Part shown: one piece after another, positions 1 through 11,148 of the stretch
Numbering within the stretch: position 1 is the first letter of the stretch
Layout: every line of letters starts with the position of its first letter
Assembly (NCBI GenBank): GCA_900893395.1
Contig: CAAHFI010926749.1
Span: 1-37,822, forward strand
Direction: 5' to 3'
Length of the DNA: 37,822 bases
Origin: Euglena gracilis
Lineage: Eukaryota; Euglenozoa; Euglenophyceae; Euglenales; Euglenaceae
The notes under the pieces: generated by a model
What the model was told of the DNA's origin: nothing
The model's input: the letters and a program-made list of their open reading frames with translations, nothing else
The model's database searches: none
Made by a program: the position numbers and the translations under genes

Positions 1-130
1 ATAATGAGAACCCCGATCGTATCCAGTTTGAGGGCCATATCACCCTTTCCCTTGGGTCCAGGTGGGCGGCCTTTGGGTACCACATTTTGGGTCCCAGAGC
101 ACCCACCCAGATCTTTCAAATTTTGATATG
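1..130 (+). repeat. Partial monomer at left window edge
   Basis: The window opens inside a monomer at about position 77 (ATAATGAGAACC) and reaches the first phase point at 131. It is a type II copy with a GATATG linker, and it lacks one base in the GATCGG-TATCC region and others in homopolymers. It is cut by the window, not by a real boundary. Confidence 0.9.
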
Positions 131-2788
131 TTTATGATATCCGCATGTTTTCACACCCGTAGGCACTAATCCGGCCGCACAACGAATAACTATCCCAGAG
201 AACATAATGAGAACCCCGATCGGTATCCAGTTTGAGGGCCATATCACCCTTTCCCTTGGGTCCAGGTGGGCGGGCCTTTGGTACCCACATTTGGGGTCCA
301 GAGCACCCATCCAGATTCTTTCAATTTTGCTAGTTTTATGATATCCGCATGTTTTTCAACACGTAGGCACTAATCCGGCCGGCACACTCGAATAACTATC
401 CCAGTGAGAACCCCCGATCGGTTTCAGTTTGAGGGCCATATCCCTTTCCTTGGGTCCAGGTGGCAGGCCTTTGGGTACCCACATTTGTGGTCCCAGAGCA
501 CCACCCAGATTCTTTCAAATTTTGATATGTTTATGATATCCGCATGTTTTTCACACCCGTAGGCACTAATCCGGCCGGCACACTCGAATAACTATCCCAG
601 AGAACATAATGAGAACCCCGATCGGTATCAGTTTGAGGGCCATATCACCCTTTCCCTTGGGTCCAGGTGGGCGGGCCTTTGGTACCCACATTTGGGGTCC
701 CAGAGCACCCACCAGATTCTTTCAAATTTTGATATGTTTATGATATCCGCATGTTTTTCACACCGTAGGCACTAATCCGGCCGGCACACTCGAATAACTA
801 TCCCAGAGAACATAATGAGAACCCCGATCGGTTCCAGTTTGAGGGCCATATCACCCTTTCCCTTGGTCCAGGTGGGCGGGCCTTTGGGTACCCACATTTG
901 GGGTCCCAGAGCACCCATCCAGATTCTTTCAAATTTTGATATGTTATGATATCCGCATGTTTTCACACCCGTAGGCACTAATCCGGCCGGCACACTCGAA
1001 TAACTATCCCAGAGAACATAATGAGAACCCCGATCGGTATCCGTTTGAGGGCCATATGACCCTTTCCCTTGGGTCCAGGTGGGCAGGCCTTTGGGTACCC
1101 ACATTTGGGTCCCAGAGCACCCATCCAGATTCTTTCAAATTTTGCTAGTTTATGATATCCGCATGTTTTTCACAACCCGTAGGCACTAATCCGGCCGGCA
1201 CACTCGAAAACTATCCCAGAGAACATAATGAGAACCCCCGATCGGTTTCCAGTTTGAGGGCCATATGACCCTTTCCTTGGGTCCAGGTGGGGGCCTTTGG
1301 GTACCCACATTTGGGGTCCCAGAGCACCCACCCAGATTCTTTCAAATTTTGCTAGTTTATGATATCCGCATGTTTTTCACACCGTAGGCACTAATCCGGC
1401 CGGCACACTCGAATAACTATCCCAGGAACATAATGAGAACCCCGATCGGTTCCAGTTTGAGGGCCATATCACCCTTTCCCTTGGGTCCAGTGGGGCGGGC
1501 CTTTGGGTACCCACATTTGGGGTCCCAGAGCACCCCAGATTCTTTCAAATTTTGCTAGTTTATGATATCCCATTTTTTCACACCGTGGCACTAATCCGGC
1601 CGGCACACTCGAATAATATCCCAGAGAACATAATGAGAACCCCGATCGGTATCCAGTTTGAGGGCCATATCACCCTTTCCTTGGGTCCAGGTGGGCGGGC
1701 CTTTGGGTACCCACATTTGGGGTCCCAGAGCACCCATCCAGATTCTTTCAAATTTTGCTAGTTTTATGATATCCGCATGTTTTTCACACCCGTAGGCACT
1801 AATCCGGCCGGCACACTCGAATAACTATCCCAGTGAGAACCCCCGATCGGTATCCAGTTTGAGGGCCATATGACCCTTTCCCTTGGGTCCAGGTGGGCGG
1901 GCCTTTGGTACCACATTTGGGGTCCCAGAGCACCCACCCAGATTCTTTCAAATTTTGATAGTTTATGATATCCGCATGTTTTTCACACCCGTAGGCACTA
2001 ATCCGGCCGGCACACTCGAATAACTATCCCAGAGAACATAATGAGAACCCCCGATCGGTATCCAGTTTGAGGGCCATATACCCTTTCCCTTGGGTCCAGG
2101 TGGGCGCCTTTGGGTACCCACATTTGGGGTCCCAGAGCACCCACCAGATTCTTTCAAATTTTGATATGTTTATGATATCCGCATGTTTTTCACACCCGTA
2201 GGCACTAATCCGGCCGGCACACTCGAATAACTATCCCAGAGAACATAATGAGAACCCCGATCGGTATCCAGTTGAGGGCCATATGACCCTTTCCCTTGGG
2301 TCCAGGTGGGCAGGCTTTGGGTACCCACATTTGGGGTCCCAGAGCACCCACCCAGATTCTTTCAAATTTTGATATGTTTATGATATCCGCATGTTTTTCA
2401 CACCCGTAGGCACTAATCCGGCCGGCACACTCGAATAACTATCCAGAGAACATAATGAGAACCCCCGATCGGTATCCAGTTTGAGGGCCATATCACCCTT
2501 TCCCTTGGTCCAGGTGGGGGCCTTTGGGTACCCACATTTGGGGTCCCAGAGCACCCATCCAGATTCTTTCAAATTTTGATATGTTTATGATATCCGCATG
2601 TTTTTCACACCGTAGGCACTAATCCGGCCGGCACACTCGAATACTATCCAGAGAACATAATGAGAACCCCCGATCGGTTCCAGTTTGAGGGCCATATCAC
2701 CCTTTCCCTTGGGTCCAGGTGGGCGGGCCTTTGGGTACCCACATTTGGGTCCCAGAGCACCCATCCAGATTCTTTCAAATTTTGCTAG
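1..2788 (+). repeat. Left block: indel-rich mosaic monomers
   Basis: After a partial copy at 1-130 there are 13 monomers with phase points near 131, 335, 530, 737, 943, 1149, 1356, 1559, 1763, 1962, 2169, 2377 and 2584. They average 204.5 bp, about 4.5 bp shorter than the core. Almost every monomer has several one-base losses in short homopolymers (CCC, GGGG, TTTTT, AAA). The GATATG and GCTAG linkers, GGTATCC and GGTT(T)CC, ATATC and ATATG, and GGGCGG and GGGCAGG all occur here mixed together, so the block is a mosaic of the types seen further right. Two units lack the bases between CCCAG and TGAGAACC (near 393 and 1832). No gene or other element is present. Confidence 0.9.
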
Positions 2789-4457
2789 TTTATGATATCC
2801 GCATGTTTTTCACACCCGTAGGCACTAATCCGGCCGGCACACTCGAATAACTATCCCAGAGAACATAATGAGAACCCCGATCGGTATCCAGTTTGAGGGC
2901 CATATGACCCTTTCCCTTGGGTCCAGGTGGGCGGGCCTTTGGGTACCCACATTTGGGGTCCCAGAGCACCCACCCAGATTCTTTCAAATTTTGATAGTTT
3001 ATGATATCCGCATGTTTTTCACACCCGTAGGCACTAATCCGGCCGGCACACTCGAATAACTATCCCAGAGAACATAATGAGAACCCCGATCGGTATCCAG
3101 TTTGAGGGCCATATGACCCTTTCCCTTGGGTCCAGGTGGGCGGGCCTTTGGGTACCCACATTTGGGGTCCCAGAGCACCCATCCAGATTCTTTCAAATTT
3201 TGCTAGTTTATGATATCCGCATGTTTTTCACACCCGTAGGCACTAATCCGGCCGGCACACTCGAATAACTATCCCAGAGAACATAATGAGAACCCCCGAT
3301 CGGTATCCAGTTTGAGGGCCATATGACCCTTTCCCTTGGGTCCAGGTGGGCGGCCTTTGGGTACCCACATTTGGGGTCCCAGAGCACCCATCCAGATTCT
3401 TTCAATTTTGCTAGTTTATGATATCCGCATGTTTTTCACACCCGTAGGCACTAATCCGGCCGGCACACTCGAATAACTATCCCAGAGAACATAATGAGAA
3501 CCCCGATCGGTATCCAGTTTGAGGGCCATATCACCCTTTCCCTTGGGTCCAGGTGGGCGGGCCTTTGGGTACCCACATTTGGGGTCCCAGAGCACCCATC
3601 CAGATTCTTTCAAATTTTGCTAGTTTATGATATCCGCATGTTTTTCACACCCGTAGGCACTAATCCGGCCGGCACACTCGAATAACTATCCCAGAGAACA
3701 TAATGAGAACCCCCGATCGGTATCCAGTTTGAGGGCCATATGACCCTTTCCCTTGGGTCCAGGTGGGCGGCCTTTGGGTACCCACATTTGGGGTCCCAGA
3801 GCACCCATCCAGATTCTTTCAAATTTTGCTAGTTTATGATATCCGCATGTTTTTCACACCCGTAGGCACTAATCCGGCCGGCACACTCGAATAACTATCC
3901 CAGAGAACATAATGAGAACCCCGATCGGTATCCAGTTTGAGGGCCATATCACCCTTTCCCTTGGGTCCAGGTGGGCGGGCCTTTGGGTACCCACATTTGG
4001 GGTCCCAGAGCACCCACCAGATTCTTTCAAATTTTGATAGTTTATGATATCCGCATGTTTTTCACACCCGTAGGCACTAATCCGGCCGGCACACTCGAAT
4101 AACTATCCCAGAGAACATAATGAGAACCCCCGATCGGTATCCAGTTTGAGGGCCATATCACCCTTTCCCTTGGGTCCAGGTGGGCGGGCCTTTGGGTACC
4201 CACATTTGGGGTCCCAGAGCACCCACCAGATTCTTTCAAATTTTGCTAGTTTATGATATCCGCATGTTTTTCACACCCGTAGGCACTAATCCGGCCGGCA
4301 CACTCGAATAACTATCCCAGAGAACATAATGAGAACCCCCGATCGGTATCCAGTTTGAGGGCCATATCACCCTTTCCCTTGGGTCCAGGTGGGCGGCCTT
4401 TGGGTACCCACATTTGGGGTCCCAGAGCACCCACCAGATTCTTTCAAATTTTGCTAG

Positions 4458-5085
4458 TTTATGATATCCGCATGTTTTTCACACCCGTAGGCACTAATCC
4501 GGCCGGCACACTCGAATAACTATCCCAGAGAACATAATGAGAACCCCCGATCGGTATCCAGTTTGAGGGCCATATGACCCTTTCCCTTGGGTCCAGGTGG
4601 GCGGCCTTTGGGTACCCACATTTGGGGTCCCAGAGCACCCATCCAGATTCTTTCAAATTTTGCTAGTTTATGATATCCGCATGTTTTTCACACCCGTAGG
4701 CACTAATCCGGCCGGCACACTCGAATAACTATCCCAGAGAACATAATGAGAACCCCGATCGGTATCCAGTTTGAGGGCCATATCACCCTTTCCCTTGGGT
4801 CCAGGTGGGCGGGCCTTTGGGTACCCACATTTGGGGTCCCAGAGCACCCATCCAGATTCTTTCAAATTTTGCTAGTTTATGATATCCGCATGTTTTTCAC
4901 ACCCGTAGGCACTAATCCGGCCGGCACACTCGAATAACTATCCCAGAGAACATAATGAGAACCCCCGATCGGTATCCAGTTTGAGGGCCATATGACCCTT
5001 TCCCTTGGGTCCAGGTGGGCGGCCTTTGGGTACCCACATTTGGGGTCCCAGAGCACCCATCCAGATTCTTTCAAATTTTGCTAGT
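4458..5085 (+). repeat. Three-monomer tract repeating 3207-3833
   Basis: The ordered haplotypes of the units at 4458, 4667 and 4876 are 5C/ATATG/GGCGGCC, 4C/ATATC/GGCGGGCC and 5C/ATATG/GGCGGCC, all with CCATCCAG and GCTAG. They match the units at 3207, 3415 and 3624 in the same order, apart from one lost A in the first copy (CAATTTTG). The offset is about 1251 bp, or six monomers. The units on either side do not match, so this looks like one local segmental duplication and not a regular higher-order repeat. Confidence 0.7.
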
Positions 5086-6126
5086 TTATGATATCCGCAT
5101 GTTTTTCACACCCGTAGGCACTAATCCGGCCGGCACACTCGAATAACTATCCCAGAGAACATAATGAGAACCCCCGATCGGTTCCAGTTTGAGGGCCATA
5201 TGACCCTTTCCCTTGGGTCCAGGTGGGCGGCCTTTGGGTACCCACATTTGGGGTCCCAGAGCACCCATCCAGATTCTTTCAAATTTTGATAGTTTATGAT
5301 ATCCGCATGTTTTTCACACCCGTAGGCACTAATCCGGCCGGCACACTCGAATAACTATCCCAGAGAACATAATGAGAACCCCGATCGGTATCCAGTTTGA
5401 GGGCCATATCACCCTTTCCCTTGGGTCCAGGTGGGCGGGCCTTTGGGTACCCACATTTGGGGTCCCAGAGCACCCATCCAGATTCTTTCAAATTTTGAGT
5501 TTATGATATCCGCATGTTTTTCACACCCGTAGGCACTAATCCGGCCGGCACACTCGAATAACTATCCCAGAGAACATAATGAGAACCCCCGATCGGTATC
5601 CAGTTTGAGGGCCATATCACCCTTTCCCTTGGGTCCAGGTGGGCGGCCTTTGGGTACCCACATTTGGGGTCCCAGAGCACCCATCCAGATTCTTTCAAAT
5701 TTTGCTAGTTTATGATATCCGCATGTTTTTCACACCCGTAGGCACTAATCCGGCCGGCACACTCGAATAACTATCCCAGAGAACATAATGAGAACCCCCG
5801 ATCGGTATCCAGTTTGAGGGCCATATCACCCTTTCCCTTGGGTCCAGGTGGGCGGGCCTTTGGGTACCCACATTTGGGGTCCCAGAGCACCCACCAGATT
5901 CTTTCAAATTTTGATAGTTTATGATATCCGCATGTTTTTCACACCCGTAGGCACTAATCCGGCCGGCACACTCGAATAACTATCCCAGAGAACATAATGA
6001 GAACCCCCGATCGGTATCCAGTTTGAGGGCCATATCACCCTTTCCCTTGGGTCCAGGTGGGCGGGCCTTTGGGTACCCACATTTGGGGTCCCAGAGCACC
6101 CACCAGATTCTTTCAAATTTTGCTAG

Positions 6127-6546
6127 TTTATGATATCCGCATGTTTTTCACACCCGTAGGCACTAATCCGGCCGGCACACTCGAATAACTATCCCAGAGA
6201 ACATAATGAGAACCCCCGATCGGTATCCAGTTTGAGGGCCATATCACCCTTTCCCTTGGGTCCAGGTGGGCGGGCCTTTGGGTACCCACATTTGGGGTCC
6301 CAGAGCACCCATCCAGATTCTTTCAAATTTTGCTAGTTTATGATATCCGCATGTTTTTCACACCCGTAGGCACTAATCCGGCCGGCACACTCGAATAACT
6401 ATCCCAGAGAACATAATGAGAACCCCCGATCGGTATCCAGTTTGAGGGCCATATCACCCTTTCCCTTGGGTCCAGGTGGGCGGGCCTTTGGGTACCCACA
6501 TTTGGGGTCCCAGAGCACCCATCCAGATTCTTTCAAATTTTGCTAG
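6127..6546 (+). repeat. Two consecutive identical 210-bp monomers
   Basis: The units beginning at 6127 and 6337 are both 210 bp, share the same haplotype as the triplet at 7590-8219 and read identically. The flanking units (5918 and 6547) carry CCACCAG, which limits the duplicated tract to about one unit. Confidence 0.83.
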
Positions 6547-7630
6547 TTTATGATATCCGCATGTTTTTCACACCCGTAGGCACTAATCCGGCCGGCACAC
6601 TCGAATAACTATCCCAGAGAACATAATGAGAACCCCCGATCGGTATCCAGTTTGAGGGCCATATCACCCTTTCCCTTGGGTCCAGGTGGGCGGGCCTTTG
6701 GGTACCCACATTTGGGGTCCCAGAGCACCCACCAGATTCTTTCAAATTTTGATAGTTTATGATATCCGCATGTTTTTCACACCCGTAGGCACTAATCCGG
6801 CCGGCACACTCGAATAACTATCCCAGAGAACATAATGAGAACCCCCGATCGGTATCCAGTTTGAGGGCCATATCACCCTTTCCCTTGGGTCCAGGTGGGC
6901 GGCCTTTGGGTACCCACATTTGGGGTCCCAGAGCACCCATCCAGATTCTTTCAAATTTTGCTAGTTTATGATATCCGCATGTTTTTCACACCCGTAGGCA
7001 CTAATCCGGCCGGCACACTCGAATAACTATCCCAGAGAACATAATGAGAACCCCCGATCGGTATCCAGTTTGAGGGCCATATCACCCTTTCCCTTGGGTC
7101 CAGGTGGGCGGCCTTTGGGTACCCACATTTGGGGTCCCAGAGCACCCATCCAGATTCTTTCAAATTTTGCTAGTTTATGATATCCGCATGTTTTTCACAC
7201 CCGTAGGCACTAATCCGGCCGGCACACTCGAATAACTATCCCAGAGAACATAATGAGAACCCCGATCGGTATCCAGTTTGAGGGCCATATCACCCTTTCC
7301 CTTGGGTCCAGGTGGGCGGCCTTTGGGTACCCACATTTGGGGTCCCAGAGCACCCATCCAGATTCTTTCAAATTTTGATAGTTTATGATATCCGCATGTT
7401 TTTCACACCCGTAGGCACTAATCCGGCCGGCACACTCGAATAACTATCCCAGAGAACATAATGAGAACCCCCGATCGGTATCCAGTTTGAGGGCCATATC
7501 ACCCTTTCCCTTGGGTCCAGGTGGGCGGCCTTTGGGTACCCACATTTGGGGTCCCAGAGCACCCACCAGATTCTTTCAAATTTTGCTAGTTTATGATATC
7601 CGCATGTTTTTCACACCCGTAGGCACTAAT

Positions 7631-7751
7631 CCGGCCGGCACACTCGAATAACTATCCCAGAGAACATAATGAGAACCCCCGATCGGTATCCAGTTTGAGG
7701 GCCATATCACCCTTTCCCTTGGGTCCAGGTGGGCGGGCCTTTGGGTACCCA
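7631..7751. other. Three short GC-rich palindromes per monomer (reference copy)
   Basis: The reference unit holds perfect palindromes CCGGCCGG (7631-7638), CCGATCGG (7679-7686) and TGGGTACCCA (7742-7751), with GATATC near the start of the unit. They recur at fixed positions in nearly every copy. The first is sometimes damaged by loss of a G or C in the indel-rich blocks. All are short, and no long hairpin is evident. They give each monomer recognition sites for EcoRV, EagI, PvuI and KpnI. Whether they serve any cellular role cannot be told from sequence. Confidence 0.7.
7634..7648 (-). other. CENP-B-box-like motif (reference copy)
   Basis: Read on the minus strand the site is TTCGAGTGTGCCGGC. 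The core of the mammalian CENP-B box is TTCG-N4-A-N2-CGGG. The site matches TTCG and the CGG of CGGG at the correct spacing, with T for the central A and C for the last G: 7 of 9 defined bases. The same segment is present in nearly every monomer across the window, with occasional one-base losses in GGCCGG. Binding is not shown; two of the core bases are wrong and the host is unknown, so this could be coincidence. Confidence 0.3.
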
Positions 7752-10700
7752 CATTTGGGGTCCCAGAGCACCCATCCAGATTCTTTCAAATTTTGCTAGT
7801 TTATGATATCCGCATGTTTTTCACACCCGTAGGCACTAATCCGGCCGGCACACTCGAATAACTATCCCAGAGAACATAATGAGAACCCCCGATCGGTATC
7901 CAGTTTGAGGGCCATATCACCCTTTCCCTTGGGTCCAGGTGGGCGGGCCTTTGGGTACCCACATTTGGGGTCCCAGAGCACCCATCCAGATTCTTTCAAA
8001 TTTTGCTAGTTTATGATATCCGCATGTTTTTCACACCCGTAGGCACTAATCCGGCCGGCACACTCGAATAACTATCCCAGAGAACATAATGAGAACCCCC
8101 GATCGGTATCCAGTTTGAGGGCCATATCACCCTTTCCCTTGGGTCCAGGTGGGCGGGCCTTTGGGTACCCACATTTGGGGTCCCAGAGCACCCATCCAGA
8201 TTCTTTCAAATTTTGCTAGTTTATGATATCCGCATGTTTTTCACACCCGTAGGCACTAATCCGGCCGGCACACTCGAATAACTATCCCAGAGAACATAAT
8301 GAGAACCCCCGATCGGTATCCAGTTTGAGGGCCATATCACCCTTTCCCTTGGGTCCAGGTGGGCGGCCTTTGGGTACCCACATTTGGGGTCCCAGAGCAC
8401 CCATCCAGATTCTTTCAAATTTTGCTAGTTTATGATATCCGCATGTTTTTCACACCCGTAGGCACTAATCCGGCCGGCACACTCGAATAACTATCCCAGA
8501 GAACATAATGAGAACCCCGATCGGTATCCAGTTTGAGGGCCATATGACCCTTTCCCTTGGGTCCAGGTGGGCGGGCCTTTGGGTACCCACATTTGGGGTC
8601 CCAGAGCACCCATCCAGATTCTTTCAAATTTTGCTAGTTTATGATATCCGCATGTTTTTCACACCCGTAGGCACTAATCCGGCCGGCACACTCGAATAAC
8701 TATCCCAGAGAACATAATGAGAACCCCCGATCGGTATCCAGTTTGAGGGCCATATCACCCTTTCCCTTGGGTCCAGGTGGGCGGCCTTTGGGTACCCACA
8801 TTTGGGGTCCCAGAGCACCCATCCAGATTCTTTCAAATTTTGATAGTTTATGATATCCGCATGTTTTTCACACCCGTAGGCACTAATCCGGCCGGCACAC
8901 TCGAATAACTATCCCAGAGAACATAATGAGAACCCCCGATCGGTATCCAGTTTGAGGGCCATATCACCCTTTCCCTTGGGTCCAGGTGGGCGGGCCTTTG
9001 GGTACCCACATTTGGGGTCCCAGAGCACCCATCCAGATTCTTTCAAATTTTGCTAGTTTATGATATCCGCATGTTTTTCACACCCGTAGGCACTAATCCG
9101 GCCGGCACACTCGAATAACTATCCCAGAGAACATAATGAGAACCCCCGATCGGTATCCAGTTTGAGGGCCATATCACCCTTTCCCTTGGGTCCAGGTGGG
9201 CGGCCTTTGGGTACCCACATTTGGGGTCCCAGAGCACCCATCCAGATTCTTTCAAATTTTGCTAGTTTATGATATCCGCATGTTTTTCACACCCGTAGGC
9301 ACTAATCCGGCCGGCACACTCGAATAACTATCCCAGAGAACATAATGAGAACCCCCGATCGGTATCCAGTTTGAGGGCCATATCACCCTTTCCCTTGGGT
9401 CCAGGTGGGCGGCCTTTGGGTACCCACATTTGGGGTCCCAGAGCACCCACCAGATTCTTTCAAATTTTGCTAGTTTATGATATCCGCATGTTTTTCACAC
9501 CCGTAGGCACTAATCCGGCCGGCACACTCGAATAACTATCCCAGAGAACATAATGAGAACCCCCGATCGGTATCCAGTTTGAGGGCCATATCACCCTTTC
9601 CCTTGGGTCCAGGTGGGCGGGCCTTTGGGTACCCACATTTGGGGTCCCAGAGCACCCATCCAGATTCTTTCAAATTTTGCTAGTTTATGATATCCGCATG
9701 TTTTTCACACCCGTAGGCACTAATCCGGCCGGCACACTCGAATAACTATCCCAGAGAACATAATGAGAACCCCGATCGGTATCCAGTTTGAGGGCCATAT
9801 CACCCTTTCCCTTGGGTCCAGGTGGGCGGGCCTTTGGGTACCCACATTTGGGGTCCCAGAGCACCCATCCAGATTCTTTCAAATTTTGCTAGTTTATGAT
9901 ATCCGCATGTTTTTCACACCCGTAGGCACTAATCCGGCCGGCACACTCGAATAACTATCCCAGAGAACATAATGAGAACCCCCGATCGGTATCCAGTTTG
10001 AGGGCCATATCACCCTTTCCCTTGGGTCCAGGTGGGCGGGCCTTTGGGTACCCACATTTGGGGTCCCAGAGCACCCATCCAGATTCTTTCAAATTTTGCT
10101 AGTTTATGATATCCGCATGTTTTTCACACCCGTAGGCACTAATCCGGCCGGCACACTCGAATAACTATCCCAGAGAACATAATGAGAACCCCCGATCGGT
10201 ATCCAGTTTGAGGGCCATATCACCCTTTCCCTTGGGTCCAGGTGGGCGGCCTTTGGGTACCCACATTTGGGGTCCCAGAGCACCCATCCAGATTCTTTCA
10301 AATTTTGCTAGTTTATGATATCCGCATGTTTTTCACACCCGTAGGCACTAATCCGGCCGGCACACTCGAATAACTATCCCAGAGAACATAATGAGAACCC
10401 CCGATCGGTATCCAGTTTGAGGGCCATATCACCCTTTCCCTTGGGTCCAGGTGGGCGGGCCTTTGGGTACCCACATTTGGGGTCCCAGAGCACCCATCCA
10501 GATTCTTTCAAATTTTGCTAGTTTATGATATCCGCATGTTTTTCACACCCGTAGGCACTAATCCGGCCGGCACACTCGAATAACTATCCCAGAGAACATA
10601 ATGAGAACCCCGATCGGTATCCAGTTTGAGGGCCATATCACCCTTTCCCTTGGGTCCAGGTGGGCGGGCCTTTGGGTACCCACATTTGGGGTCCCAGAGC

Positions 10701-11148
10701 ACCCATCCAGATTCTTTCAAATTTTGCTAGTTTATGATATCCGCATGTTTTTCACACCCGTAGGCACTAATCCGGCCGGCACACTCGAATAACTATCCCA
10801 GAGAACATAATGAGAACCCCCGATCGGTATCCAGTTTGAGGGCCATATCACCCTTTCCCTTGGGTCCAGGTGGGCGGGCCTTTGGGTACCCACATTTGGG
10901 GTCCCAGAGCACCCACCAGATTCTTTCAAATTTTGCTAGTTTATGATATCCGCATGTTTTTCACACCCGTAGGCACTAATCCGGCCGGCACACTCGAATA
11001 ACTATCCCAGAGAACATAATGAGAACCCCCGATCGGTATCCAGTTTGAGGGCCATATCACCCTTTCCCTTGGGTCCAGGTGGGCGGGCCTTTGGGTACCC
11101 ACATTTGGGGTCCCAGAGCACCCATCCAGATTCTTTCAAATTTTGAGT

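Larger units (their letters stand above)
7590..7799 (+). repeat. Reference full-length monomer (210 bp)
   Basis: I use this copy as the reference because it is full length and is repeated exactly in the next two units. Hand count gives 107 G+C in 210 bp (51%) and 8 CpG. In order it carries GATATC at 7595-7600; a T5 tract near 7607; CCGGCCGG at 7631-7638; TCCCAGAG at 7655-7662; a run of five C ending in CCGATCGG (7679-7686); CAGTTTGAGG and ATATCACCC; GGGTCCAGGTGGGCGGGCC; the 10-bp palindrome TGGGTACCCA at 7742-7751; a second TCCCAGAG at 7761-7768; CCCATCCAG; AAATTTT; and the linker GCTAG. Its haplotype is 5 C, GGTATCC, ATATC, GGGCGGGCC, CCATCCAG, GCTAG. Other haplotypes range from about 207 to 211 bp through one- or two-base length changes at these same sites. 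No frame is open across the unit. Confidence 0.95.
7590..8219 (+). repeat. Three consecutive identical 210-bp monomers
   Basis: The units beginning at 7590, 7800 and 8010 are each 210 bp and carry the same state at all six variable sites (5 C, GGTATCC, ATATC, GGGCGGGCC, CCATCCAG, GCTAG). By eye they read identically base for base. The neighbours on both sides differ (the unit at 7382 has GGGCGGCC and CCACCAG; the unit at 8220 has GGGCGGCC). The simplest explanation is recent tandem duplication by unequal exchange or replication slippage. Confidence 0.85.
2789..11148 (+). repeat. Homogeneous core, type I monomers
   Basis: There are 40 monomers averaging 209.0 bp. Most have the GCTAG linker and CCATCCAG, all but one have GGTATCC, and none has GGGCAGG. 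ATATGACCC is frequent only at the left (units at 2789, 2998, 3207, 3624, 4458, 4876, 5085) and once more at 8429; the rest have ATATCACCC. Outside the six recurrent variable sites the copies look identical, with almost no private changes. GGTTCC occurs once (near 5180). The GAG linker, two bases shorter, occurs near 5497 and 11146. There is no strict higher-order period: GGGCGGGCC and GGGCGGCC copies, and 4-C and 5-C copies, are interspersed irregularly. Exact runs at 6127-6546 and 7590-8219 point to recent local duplication. Confidence 0.93.

Noticed and set aside
7595-7751. Operator or promoter sites at GATATC, CCGATCGG and TGGGTACCCA
   Set aside because: They are short palindromes repeated in every unit with no gene downstream; regulatory function has no support, so I list them only as structural motifs.
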